Assembly: GCA_022559985.1 (NCBI GenBank)
Contig: JAFJTR010000012.1
Location: 496,001-560,000, forward strand
Source of the DNA: Parastagonospora avenae f. sp. tritici 18332-5
Taxonomy: Eukaryota; Ascomycota; Dothideomycetes; Pleosporales; Phaeosphaeriaceae
DNA length: 64,000 nt
Direction of reading: 5' to 3'
The notes beneath the pieces are model-generated. The model was given only the letters and a program-made list of their open reading frames with translations, did not search any database and had not been told where the DNA came from. Position numbers and translations under genes: made by a program. Shown here piece after piece: positions 45,898-56,462 of this stretch (position 1 is its first letter; each line of letters opens with the position of its first letter).

Positions 45898-46733
45898 CTA
45901 TGCTTGCGTGCCATTCGTAGGCCTGACCCATCCCACATCCTTCGCCCGAAGTTCCAACAAACTTGCAGCAAGACCATTGACATTATGAATCAGAGCGGCC
46001 ATCTCCGGCTTGTTCAGAAGCTCCATCTGTCTCGAGATAATATCGATCGCCGGCTGTCGTAGACGCATATCATGCTCCATCGTGGTCGTAAAAGTGTGAT
46101 GCACAGCCTCGGGGAACTCCTTGTCATTCAGTACTTGCAGAAACTCCGAGAGAATCTCTCGGCGGCTAGATCCTTCAAGTCAACGACTTGGTATTTGTCT
46201 CCGAGCTCGTACATCTGTGAGTGGAGTAGTAGTTGCCAGGGTTCATGGTCTGGCGCCTTGTAGTCGGTGCATTGCCGTCAGGTGAAGTTCTTCCACTTGT
46301 CTTTACAAGTGCTGATCAAAGACGTGTGATGCGGGTAGACGTTGCATTAAGGGCTGTGGCAATAACTGCCGACGCAAGTGTGTGGAAACTGGTAATAGAA
46401 GGTGTTGTTCTTCTTGTCGGGCACCGACCTTGAAGCTTCCACGTCCTCGTCGTCTTGAAGATGCAGATTATACTCGCCCTCATAAAGGTACTACACCAGA
46501 GCATTGATGGCGCGAGGATCATCCTCGGGTAGATCGACCTTGCCTTCTTCGTGCTCTTTGCCTGGGAACCTGTCGGCCCTCTCGAAGAAGCCTGATCGGC
46601 TACACACTATTGCCTTGTGTACGTTGTACATATCACCGTGGCATGTAATAATCAAGTCGGAGTACTGTTAATTGACTAGTAGATCCTTGAATGTCGTATG
46701 GAAAGCATCTCGAGCGATGTTAGCCGCTTCCAT
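45898..46733 (-). pseudogene. BTB/POZ protein with Cys-rich insert, copy 3, inactivated
   Basis: A frame from the ATG at 46733 (MEAANIARDAFHTTFKDLLV) matches the BTB layout of its neighbours: YSDLIITCHGDMYNVHKAIV, SRSGFFERADRFPGK, EEGKVDLPEDDPRAINAL, YLYEGEYNLHL, a degenerate Cys insert (FPHTCVGSYCH), LLLHSQMYELGDKYQVVDLK and the C-terminal KPEMAALIHNVNGLAASLLE. It is broken by in-frame stops at 46668-46670 (possibly inside a lost intron), 46491-46493 (TAG where copy 2 has CAG), 46347-46349 and 46278-46280, and by a one-base frame change near 46141-46147. At the position where copy 2 has its GTATGT intron, copy 3 reads straight through. Transcription is possible but no full product can be made. 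Confidence 0.85.
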
Positions 46734-47851
46734 GATGGGATATGGGTTGAGCAGGTAGGTTGAGTTGCTTAGAATTGAATTGATGACAGATCAAGGTAAG
46801 CAGTTGAGGGTATATTTGGGTTAAACTCAGTTTTGTGAGACGTTCCGGGTGGTGTGAGATGTAGTTGGCACAAAAGCTTTATGGCACCACAGGGACCGCT
46901 CACTTGTGTCCACGCGATGAATACGCACGGCCCTTCCAGATCACTTGGGTTTGCTACCTTTGTCTTGGTCAAGACGCAGTGAATCATTGCCTTCCTGATC
47001 TTTTTGACAGGAGGCGGACCATACCACTGACTTATCAACGGGTCAGTAAATCTAATGAACATCCTCTTTAACGACTCTCAGGCGGAAGTCGCGCTCCTTG
47101 GGTCCCCCACATATTATATATGGTGATTGGTCATAAAGAGAAATAATTCGGGTGGGAGTGAGAACAGGCAGGACATCTTGAGAAGATATTGAGCTTGTCA
47201 TCAAACCTCCAGCTTACACGATCTTGTGAACTCGCACAATTATGTTTTCATCGAACCCAGAGCATGGGAATAAAAGTTAACTATCTAATACGCCTTCCCC
47301 TTCACATGTCTGCCGTGAGTCGGAAGACTTTAGGTGTCGCGGCGGCGACTAATTCCACTGCCCCTGCCACCTCGCTACACGTGACATCCAACGCAATACA
47401 ACATTTTGCTGTAGAGACTCCATGTCACCTTTTATTTTTTGATCGTCTTTTTCCTCGCTGCGCATATGAATTTGCGCATGTCTTTGTCGTTCTGCGAGAC
47501 GATCTCGATACATTAGCATTGTCATTAAAGCTTTACGTCAGGCATATTTGGAATATTGTTGATCTCAAAACGCTATCAGGCGAGCGCCCTTAGACTATGC
47601 TGCTCTCGGAACATGCCTGGCTACTCTTTGCTTTTGGTGGGCGGTCGTATCTTGGCTTGCTGACCGGTTTTTCTCGCGATCATAGGCATGCAAACTGCAA
47701 CGAATGAGAGTCCGAAACGACACAAGACTGCAGCCTTGTTGCATATTGTCGCCTTGTACCCCTCCATCATCGCCCTTTTCAGACAGCCACTACATTTCGT
47801 AGTCAACTTCGTTCTCCATATATCTACCTAGGTAGACATGATCATTCTGGC
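46734..47851. other. Gene-free stretch of about 1.1 kb
   Basis: No gene is seen between the BTB pseudogene and the DUF4238 gene. The ORFs (for example 47189-47593 plus) carry no motif. Confidence 0.45.
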
Positions 47852-49590
47852 ATGACGCGAATGTCCCAGAGCTCTAACAAGATGGCCTCCAGCAAGAGTC
47901 AATACCACCATTACATACCACGATTCATTCTGAGGCAATTTGCACATGGTAAAGTGGAAATAAAACGGTTAGTCATGGCCAAAATCCCCATGAACTCGAT
48001 TTCTGACAGCTGTACACGGATATATTTGATGAAATCGTCAATGTGTGCGAATTACCATTGGAAGAGTTCCGCACTAGACAGGTCGGAAAATGTTGCGGTA
48101 GTCAAGACCTCTACTACGACTCGAACACGGTTGATCCGATGAGGATTGAGCATCTCTTTAGCAAGTTAGAGTCGAAAACTAGCTTGGTATTCAGTAAGAT
48201 ACGAGACACTGTTTCAAAGAATCTCGAACACATCGACATCTTGGAGAAAGACGTTCAGACGCTGTTCAGCTTCATGAGCATCTCTACCATACGCTCGCAG
48301 CAGTACATCAATAGCATACAAGGTGTGCGACGCGAAAACGACTTCTTCTGGAAAGAAATGGAGGACGAGTACGCCAAGGGAGGCCGGCGGGGAGATACGC
48401 GCGAAGTCTGGCTTGCTCAGTTACTGTATCACCTCGAACACAGTCACGAAAATCTGCTCGCTGATGTTGCTAAGAGCAAAGAAAATGTCATAGCAAGAAC
48501 TTATAAGCACTTTGTGAAGACATTTGCTCTGCAGATCTGGAAAGCAGCTGATGGATACGAGTTCTTCCTCAACGACAGACTGGTCGATTTCTAAGGCGAT
48601 GCAGAATACGGATTAGGGTCGAGAACGAACGAGACGGGCCCAGAACTAATCTGGATGACCAAAGAAGACTTCATTCACCTTGTGCTGCCAATAAGCCCTG
48701 AGGTGGCTGTCATCTTCTGCGACGAGTCGCGTTGTTGGGAATCACCTTTTGCCGAAACAATGCATCTAGTGAAGATACAATTCTCAGCGAATATCCTTTT
48801 GGCGAAAGCACCACACAAAGACATTGTGGATGTTCATGTTCCGGGGCGGAAGAGGAGTAGGGGAACATGGCCAGCTACAACGGCATGGAGGATCAGCATT
48901 GGCACTCTATCTCGGGAACAACACAGCATTATTGCTTCTTATTCTCTGAGTCACGCCCGAGCTGTCGTCGTCGTGCGTAGTCGAGAGAAGTTCGAGAAGG
49001 CCAAAAAAGAGCTGGCCATATTCGCCGAGAAGCAGGCAAAAAGGTGGAAAGCACAGAGATTTTCTTTCACCGACCGGGCAAATATTTTACCCAATGATGC
49101 ATCGTATCCAAGCCGACAGACAATCGATAAAGTGGTTGACGAGCATGAAGCTGCTCTCGCGAAGATCATGGCGCTTGTTGCCGAAGGCAAGCCGTTGCGC
49201 AGAACGAAGGAGAACACATACACATCATGGCTCGCCATACGTAACCTCACGTTTATGTATCCACAGGCTTCGACGGTATCTAGTAACACTGCCATCAGAG
49301 CCGGTTTCGAAGCGGCTTACCCACCGCAACACCCCCAGCATCGCAAGCTCCTCACTGTTGACTTTATGGCCTTCTACAATCACGGAATCGACGACGAGAC
49401 CTCCAAACGTTTATCTTTTGCAATAGACACGAAAATCCGCGAAGTTATGGTCGCAGACACATTTCTCGAACACTGGTTGGCTTCTCGTGGACAATGGAAA
49501 AACGTTGCGCAGCGTGATATCTTGTGGGACGGTGTAGTCAGGGTCTTGCGTGCGTCTGCATCGATTAAATACATATCGAGCACTTATTGA
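47852..49590 (+). pseudogene. DUF4238-family protein, interrupted by a stop codon
   Basis: The start region holds the DUF4238 signature SQYHHYIPRFILRQFAHG (ATG at 47852 or 47882). An intron must follow, ending at the acceptor TGACAG at 48009. The second exon opens with LYTDIFDEIVNVCELPLEEF, then LYYDSNTVDPMRIEHLFSKL, and runs in one frame to 49590. It is broken only by TAA at 48592-48594, after NDRLVDF. Past that stop the family pattern continues unharmed (FIHLVLPISPEVAVIFCDES, SREQHSIIASYSLSHARAVV, and FEAAYPPQHPQHRKLL near the end). No donor in exon 1 fits both consensus and phase: GTAAAG and GTTAGT are out of phase, and GTGGAA is in phase but weak. DUF4238 proteins have no established function. 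A single stop suggests recent inactivation or a sequence error. Confidence 0.7.
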
Positions 49591-49591
49591 C

Positions 49592-50061
49592 ATGATACTA
49601 GAGAGCCTCAGTGTCTTAGACCGGAACTGCTACGACGTCCCCGGCTATGGCAAACTCTGCAACGCGCCCGACTTCATCCGTATCAATATGCCCACGGCAG
49701 GGACCGATGGAAAGTCCGATTTAGCCTACATGCGAATGAAGTTGTACGGTGACAAGGTAAACACGTCTTAACATACACATGAGAGCATTTCTGATCTTTG
49801 GCGCAGGTGTATGGCGAATTAAGGTGCTGTCAGAGTCGCGGAGACGTCGACGGGGCCATGGATTCTTTAAAGACAGGGTTCCTATCTCTATTTGCTGCCA
49901 ACCAGCCGTGGAGTCACGATGTCAAATGCCTCATTTATGGTAGCACGGATTGTGAAGGGTGCGGTTCTTACTGCGATGCCTGTGGCTACCAGTGTCCCGA
50001 ATTGGACTGTCCGATGTGTTCATGGAGCAGCATGAAGGAACGGGGGCTCTTGAGGACCTAA
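49592..50061 (+). CDS. Small Cys-rich ORF of unknown function, or 3' exons of the DUF4238 gene
   Basis: The ATG at 49592 lies one base after the DUF4238 stop. Two exons (49592-49756 and 49807-50061) joined over a 50-nt intron (GTAAAC to GCGCAG) give 139 aa, phase 0 on both sides. There is no signal peptide. The last 35 residues are Cys-dense: CEGCGSYCDACGYQCPELDC followed by PMC, nine Cys in total and possibly metal-binding. I recognise no family. The one-base spacing is very unusual for separate fungal genes, so these exons may belong to the DUF4238 transcript through a further splice, or be a fused remnant. The BTB paralogues upstream also carry Cys-rich stretches, but the spacing differs. 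Confidence 0.4.
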
Positions 50062-51199
50062 AAGATTGGATTTTGACATTTTCAAACCCAGGTGTTAAGG
50101 GCAGAAGTAAGACTAGAGCATTGTGGACAACATAGACGGGCATGGTATATACTGTCGTCTTTGGGCCGAAGGATGACTTGGCTGTTGGACCTAATAACAC
50201 ATGTTTCAACTCCATCATGAACTCCACTGTACCCTGCACACAAAGTGAAACGTGTAGTCTCGATGACGTTGTTGCGGGGACGTGTTCTCGAAGAATAATG
50301 ACGGAGGAGCTACTAGCGCGAGGGATGGGAAGTTTGCAGACGTTTGACTGGACAACAAAGATGCCCAGTATACATATAACTATAGGCCCTAAATGTACCT
50401 CGAGATTGGTTTGAATGAGTAAGAAATTGACTGGGAGACCAAGAGAGAAACAATGTGTTCAATGATGGCGAACAACAAGAAAGAACAACGAGAAGACATG
50501 GTCTGAAATTCTAGATGAATAACAGCGTGCACCGTGACACTGATGAATCTGTACACGTGTTGTTATTTTCTAGATGCAAGTCGGGCGTTTAGTGATGAAA
50601 GCGCGTTGCAGTCCGGTGATCGTCTACCTCCTGGACATAGCCGTGAGACGCCGTGAGGCCCACTCTCACGTTGCAGAAAAAGCGAGATCTAGCAGCTCCC
50701 GAAAATCTTAAATTGCAGAATTGGTCCCTTGCCTTTATAGAGACAAATATACATACATATATCTTAAGAGAATTTAAATGACTCCCTAAACGTATCCGTA
50801 GCTTTTTCTAATTATTTCCTTCTTCTCTTAGACTGTTGTCGCAGTCTGACAGTGTCAACTATTTCTCGAGAGGCCAGTTCCACGATGGACCGCTGACATA
50901 CTCAGCAGCATATCCGCATCACCCCTGATTGTACTATCATCAATCACAGTGCATAAATCGCAAGATCTGACCTCAATGATGCGCGAAAGGAGGTTGGGGC
51001 TGACGCGATGGAAAAGAAGGCAATTCTGGGCGGTGATTGCGACATCATGGGGGCTGCCGAGACTTATGAAGGCGACCCCACCTGCCGCCCGCCTAAACAT
51101 CCTGCACTCTCTCCGCGACCGACGCTCCGAACAAACTTTCGCGACAATCCGAATAATACCTGAGTCGGCGCTCTATGGGTCTAGAATTAGTCGACCGAT
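50062..51199. other. Intergenic stretch of about 1.1 kb
   Basis: No gene is accepted. A 90-codon plus-strand ORF (50142-50414) has no motif. The AT-rich part at 50690-50830 precedes the promoter of the Zn2Cys6 gene. Confidence 0.45.
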
Positions 51200-53793
51200 A
51201 TGCCAGAGTCTCCAGATAGTGCTGGCCTCGAACCGGCCGCCAAGAAACAGCGGCGACGACCTGTTAATGGTATTTGTGCTCTGCGCCCACTTCATCGCGT
51301 ACATTGGCTAACTTCGTCCTGCAGCATGTGCGACATGTCGAGCACGCAAGGTATGCTAATTTGCCTTCTCCTCGACACTTATATCCATATTCCACCATTC
51401 TTCGCATGAAGAAATTACGCGTCTTCGTCGCTATCATGACTTTGACCACATCCACCCACTCACGTGACGACGTGACGTGGTGCTGATGATCTACCACTAG
51501 GTCAAATGCGACGAGCGTCCAAACGGCTGTCTCAACTGCGAAAGACTACAGTTAGACTGCGTACAGAATGGCTTGGTCGCTTCCGCTGTGAAGAGACCTG
51601 GAACTACGATAGAGCCCATCATCGGCATCAAGCGGAAACGAACTTTCCGATCCTGCGTTCCATGTCGAGAGTCGAAGGTCAAATGCTCAGGCGAAAGACC
51701 GAAGTGCAACCGATGCTCGCAACGACGGACCTCCTGCATGTACGATGCCGAAACGAACGAGCCAGCCTGGGTGCAGAGTATTGCAGCTTCCAATGGTACA
51801 CCAGATGGTGCTATGGCGACTACGCCTCAGGCACCGCAAACACCCCGAGATGCGTTCACAAATATGCCTGATCCGCAGATAGCAGATTGCCCGCAGGCAT
51901 TGACATGGTACGTACGACAAAACTACACTATGTATGAGTCACTAACCGAATCTATGTAGGCTGTTCGCCGCACAATTACCGCCTAGAGCTAGGCTTCACG
52001 CTCTGGTAGATGCTTACTTCAACAATGTACATCCCATACGAGTCTTTGCTTTCGAGCACAAGCCTTCTTTTATTCGTATGCTGGATGAGGGTCAGCTCAC
52101 TGACCCTTCAGACCAGGCACTCTTGCACGTCATGTGTGCATTAGGCGCCAAATTCTATGCTCTAGAATGGAGTGAGTCGTTTGCGCCTCTTTCCAAACAC
52201 CTCATACAGTCAGCTGGCGTCCAATGGGCAAAGATCGCCGAGGACATGTTCTTCGCCGACTACAGCACCATCTCAATTACAAAGCTGAAAGTCCTCATCC
52301 TGCTGCACGACCAGGAAGCACGAGTAGGAAACTACGCTGGATCATTCTTGCTCACTGGCTTGGTGATTCGCATGGCCCATGCTCTCCAACTCAACAACGA
52401 AGTATCAGCGGATATACTCTGTAAAGAAGAAGGCGGCAGTCCGAATGAAGCCTCGGTACGGGAGTCTAGGAGAAGAATGATGTGGGCTTGTTACATGATC
52501 GACGTCTGGGCCGGCAGTGGCGTAGATCATCTAACCATCCTCAACGAGAAGGACCTCAAGATCCAGCTTCCATGCAACGAGCGACAGTTCCTGCTCCAGA
52601 TCCCGGTCGTTACAGAACGCCTCCAAGAGGGGGACATTATCGACTTCATTCCGGCCGAGGACATTCCAGAAAAGCCCAAGGAGAATTTGGGCATGGCAGC
52701 ATACTACGTGCGTATCGTCAGTATATGGCGACGCGTATTGCGATTCGTGAAGCACCTGGACGAAGAGCAGCCTCCGTGGATGTCAGGGTCTGGGTTCGCC
52801 TATCTGGTCAGCGACATCCAGTCGTGGCGTCAAAGCCTTCCATCATGGCTTGACTTCTCGGCAGATAACATCTACATTAGGCGCGAGTCGCATCAGCTGG
52901 GCGCGTTTCTACTGATTCATTGCATGTACCATCACGTAATGTGCGATGTGCATCGCATCGCACTCCCGGACCTCTACAAGAACCAGGAACCTTTCGTATT
53001 TCCCCCAGAACAACGTAGCTTCGTGGACCACCTGCGATCTGTTTGCTTCGATCATGCGCAACAATTGTCCGTACTTGTTTCGACAATACTGCAACACGGT
53101 GTTAAGCACTTTGCGGACTCCATCTTACCATCTTTTGTATACAACAGTAGCCGCATCATGCTCTACTACATCGCTCGCGTCCTCGACTTCTCAAAGCCAA
53201 ATGCAAGCGTAACTATCAACCGCGCAATTGAGCTGGTGCAGCAGAACAACAAGGCACTTCGCGAAATGACAGTCATGTATCCACTCGCCGAGACACTTTG
53301 TCTCACTACCGAGCGCTGGCTTGAACAAGTGCGAACAAGTTTGGCACGAGGTCATGCAACGACCTACATCGCCCCACAAGATCCGTCTGAGAATGAGGCA
53401 CGGCGAGTCGTTGGCGCGCCTGGTGCAGGTTCTGTTGCACTCAGACAGCCCAGCCCTGGTCTGTCAGCCATATCACCCATGGGAGAGAGCATCCCAGCAG
53501 AGTCACCAACGCCTTCGCAGATCGCCACTAGCGGGTTCGGGTTCTCCGGAGCAACGCCTCAAGATTTGTCGCCTAGCTTGGCTGCTTTGCCTGGCCTCTC
53601 GGGTCGCATACCCGATGTCAACAGCGCATTGTACGCTTCGTCTACTACGAGTAGTTCTGACCAGCCTGTATTCAACCTGGATGATCTCCAGAACTTCTTC
53701 CAATGGTCGGCTACTGGGGATGAGAATGCACAATCCACCGGATTCGAGGGATTCGGGCCGCTTGGATGGGCAAACAACTTTTCGATCATGTGA
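51200..53793 (+). CDS. Transcription factor with two tandem Zn2Cys6 clusters and a fungal MHR domain
   Basis: Four exons (51200-51269, 51325-51350, 51501-51907 and 51960-53793) give 778 aa in consistent phase. After a basic start (AAKKQRRRPVN), residues about 25-52 form a perfect binuclear cluster: CATCRARKVKC, CLNC, final Cys in LQLDC (C-x2-C-x6-C-x6-C-x2-C-x6-C). Its coding is split by the second intron right after RARK, a common intron site in this class. A second perfect cluster lies at residues about 83-110: CVPCRESKVKC, CNRC, RRTSC, with the same spacing. The large last exon encodes the fungal-specific transcription factor domain (middle homology region), recognisable from HPIRVFAFEHKPSF, ESRRRMMWACYMID and further helices, and a Ser/Pro-rich C-terminus with an acidic activation-like end. 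Targets are unknown. Nuclear location is inferred from family. Confidence 0.92.
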
Positions 53794-54208
53794 TGTCGTA
53801 TACAAAACACGTGAATGCGTGAAATCGGTGGAGGGAAACATTACTAAATCGGTTTGACCGCAATGCTCGCACGGACGCACAAAATTGCGCTGAGGATCGC
53901 CCCCAACCATAAGGTACTCCGCAACCACAGGCGAACAATTTCGCATATCTCGGACAATGTCACAACCTGATCGTTATTATAAGTCTCAACGCACAACAGT
54001 TAAGCAGCGATTCCAACCAACGTCTGCAAAATTGCACCACAGTAACGACGAAATCCGGTAATACTAGAACGGAAGTGAGAATGTCTCAGCAACATAACCT
54101 CGAGGCGCCGGAGTCCGAGCATGGCACATATTCCTCTCAGATCTGGAAGCCGAAACCAAGTCGAGAGCCAGACTGTCAGAATGCCGTCGAAGGCTTCTGC
54201 TGCGCTGG
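53794..54208. other. Intergenic spacer
   Basis: This is the 3' flank of the Zn2Cys6 gene and upstream sequence of the F-box-like pseudogene. No gene is seen. Confidence 0.45.
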
Positions 54209-54957
54209 ATGCGCACAAAAGTTCTGGGTACGTTTTTGCAGATCTTGCCAGCTGAGCTCCGCGAGATGGTATACCTACGCAGCTTTCAAGCTCTGCCAAA
54301 CATCTTAGTCCCATTACCGAAAGGACACGAAGGTAACTCCCCACGGACACCTGTTGTGCCTCCAGGATGCTATGTCAAAAAATCTCTGCTTGCCGAATCG
54401 CTTCCAGCTATATTAGCCTGCGCTGATGAGGCCATCATTGCCCACGGCTATTGTGGAATGGCAGTATTGAACAATTTTTGGCCCGAGTGCCGAACAAACG
54501 AGCGGCTCAGAGTGTACAAGAATTGCATTCAACATGGGAATACGCCTTCTCACCTGGTGTTTACTCGGGCACTCTAGACATACCCTTTGCCTGGCAAGGC
54601 TTGCGTTCTCTCTCTATTGGTGTGGAGTCTCCAGAGTGCCTTCACGTTGACGGCCCCTTCCACCTCGACGACGAAGCCCTCATGGCAGCCTCTAAGGCAC
54701 ACGAATTTACATACACTTTCAAGTCAGCACAGAAAGTGACGAGCTACTTCAGATTGCGCCAGGTTTTCGAGCTACCTATGCTCCGATCACTCAAATTTCA
54801 GTGCCATGGAGGAACATACCCTGCCAAGCAAATGGGGTGCAAATCAGAAGACATCTTTGCCAACTTAGTTTCACTTGCTTCGGCCGAGGTGAACAGAAAG
54901 TCTGCTGACTTGAGCTACTGTTCACATTCGACTTCCAGCGTGAATATGCCGTTCTAA
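54209..54957 (+). pseudogene. F-box/2EXR-like protein with a one-base frameshift
   Basis: The ATG at 54209 opens a frame whose start, FLQILPAELREMVYLRSFQ, looks like the short F-box-like or 2EXR motif of many fungal proteins. It continues to HGYCGMAVLNNF and then leaves coding texture. In the next frame, coding resumes at exactly that point as LARVPNKRAAQSVQEL and runs to 54957 (WQGLRSLSIGVESPE, FHLDDEALMAASKAHEFTYT, FELPMLRSLKFQCHGG). The switch lies in a run of five T at 54475-54479; six T would restore one frame. It is either a real inactivating deletion or a homopolymer error in the assembly. With the frame joined, the product would be about 250 aa. F-box-type proteins recruit substrates to SCF ubiquitin ligases; that role is not shown here. 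Confidence 0.6.
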
Positions 54958-55578
54958 TGTGGCGTAACTGTAGATGGAATTAGAGGATACCAAAGATTGC
55001 TGCATCGCAGTGCAAGTCAGATTCCTTCCTCGCTCTGGATGAGGATATTCGGTCACCTTGTGGGTGAGCAAGGGTTGTCGTCTTCGCAACAGTATTTCAG
55101 CATGGGACGAAGTGTTCGTAGGTGGTGATAAGAGTAATTCAAGGATCAGCATTTATCAATTGCGTGTCAAAAATGTTCACATTTTACATTGTATCTCTAA
55201 TCGCTTGTTGCTCGTCTAGCTTTTACGTTCCCGTCTAGTACTAAGTCAAGCTAGTGCTGTAATTATTTGTGAGCGGTGCCCAAAAAATGAAGCATTATCT
55301 CTGGTCAAATAAGTCAAGCTATCCAACTTCAAGGCTGTTTCAGCAACTCATCGCGTAATAGCAAGCCACTAAGTCTTTCCAAGCTTATAGATGGGAGAAC
55401 AGCTATAATTTTATAGTAAGTCAAGGTTCAACAGAGTGCGAACAAATTATGAAGAGATTGATCGCATAATTTCTGCATACAACAAACTATCTATGTAATC
55501 GTGATTGCATCGCTGCTAGCCTTACGAACATAAACTACGCAGATCAAAAGATAAACCAAAACCACCAAAATGATGTCC
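54958..55578. other. AT-rich intergenic stretch
   Basis: It holds no gene. From about 55130 it becomes markedly AT-rich, with scattered short direct similarities (GTCAAG, TCAAGCTA) but no clear repeat unit. Confidence 0.4.
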
Positions 55579-56462
55579 TTAGTTCGGCCAGGCCACCATC
55601 TCATATTGCCCGCGCCAAAACGCCCTCACCTCCAGGCCCGCCTCCCCAGCCTCTATCCCGAACGCCGGTATCAACGCAGCCACAAGGTCGTTTCGGAACG
55701 CTAGCCCCAGATTTCGCCACTTTCGAAAGTAAAGATGCTTCTCTGCAAACGCGGCCTGCACCCAAGCACAGCTCTCCACGTCCGCCTGGGAAATAACCAG
55801 CGTTTTGCAGTTCTTCGGCAGGAAGTCTAACGCCACACAGTCATCGGACGGATGATAGCTAATGCTGTTCCGATTCGACACGAGCGCAACTCGCGGCAGA
55901 CACAGCGTCTCGAGATTTATGAAGCCCGATAGACTCGGCATTGATTTGACCATGTATGCCAGTGCTTGAGTACCAAATCCGCGGTAGGGAAAGAGAGGTG
56001 AGTGTAGTCTTCACTGGATCCAGGGCTTTTAGGAGCCAGTCCCACGCCTTCCAATCATGACCGCTGTCCAACGGCATGTCTTCGATATCCTGCATGTCAT
56101 CGTTCATGTTGATGAATGTGGGCAAAGGCTCACCCTGGCGATCGTGCATCTCGGTTGTCTGCGAATGCTCAAGTTTTCCGCGCGGCATTTCGATGGAGAA
56201 GTGCTCGACATTCGGGATAATGTAGCGAAGGAAGAGCTTAAGGCCAACGTGTGCCTGCTGGCGGGGTGTGTGGGCGTCCAAACTCCGCCCAGCGAAAACG
56301 GCGAAATCGATGATGACTGCCACAGTATGCACGTTGGAAAGCACTTCACGGCGCTCATCCAAATCGGTCCGGTCGGCGAAGAACAAGATATCAACTTTCA
56401 TCGTTGTCAGTGTTGATGTAGGCCGCGATCATGCCTAGAATTTCATTCGGGAGATCTAGCAT
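55579..56462 (-). pseudogene. F-box-like protein, frameshifted
   Basis: The ATG at 56462 starts MLDLPNEILGMIAAYINTDN, a typical F-box opening, but the frame stops 24 codons later. Coding texture goes on in another frame from about 56401 (VLSNVHTVAVIIDFAVFAGR, GLKLFLRYIIPNVEHFSIEM, WKAWDWLLKALDPVKTTLTS). Near 55983-55999 it changes frame again to the last 124 codons (GFGTQALAYMVKSMPSLSGF, NLETLCLPRVALVSNR, ending FWRGQYEMVAWPN at 55579). At least two frame changes are needed, and the usual stretch behind the F-box (a run like LLRLRLVCR) is missing, so part of the gene may be deleted. It lies near another frameshifted F-box-like gene on the opposite strand. Confidence 0.55.

Noticed and set aside
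47189..47593. 134-codon plus-strand ORF
   Set aside because: No motif or signal peptide, unremarkable composition and no neighbouring exon; treated as noncoding.
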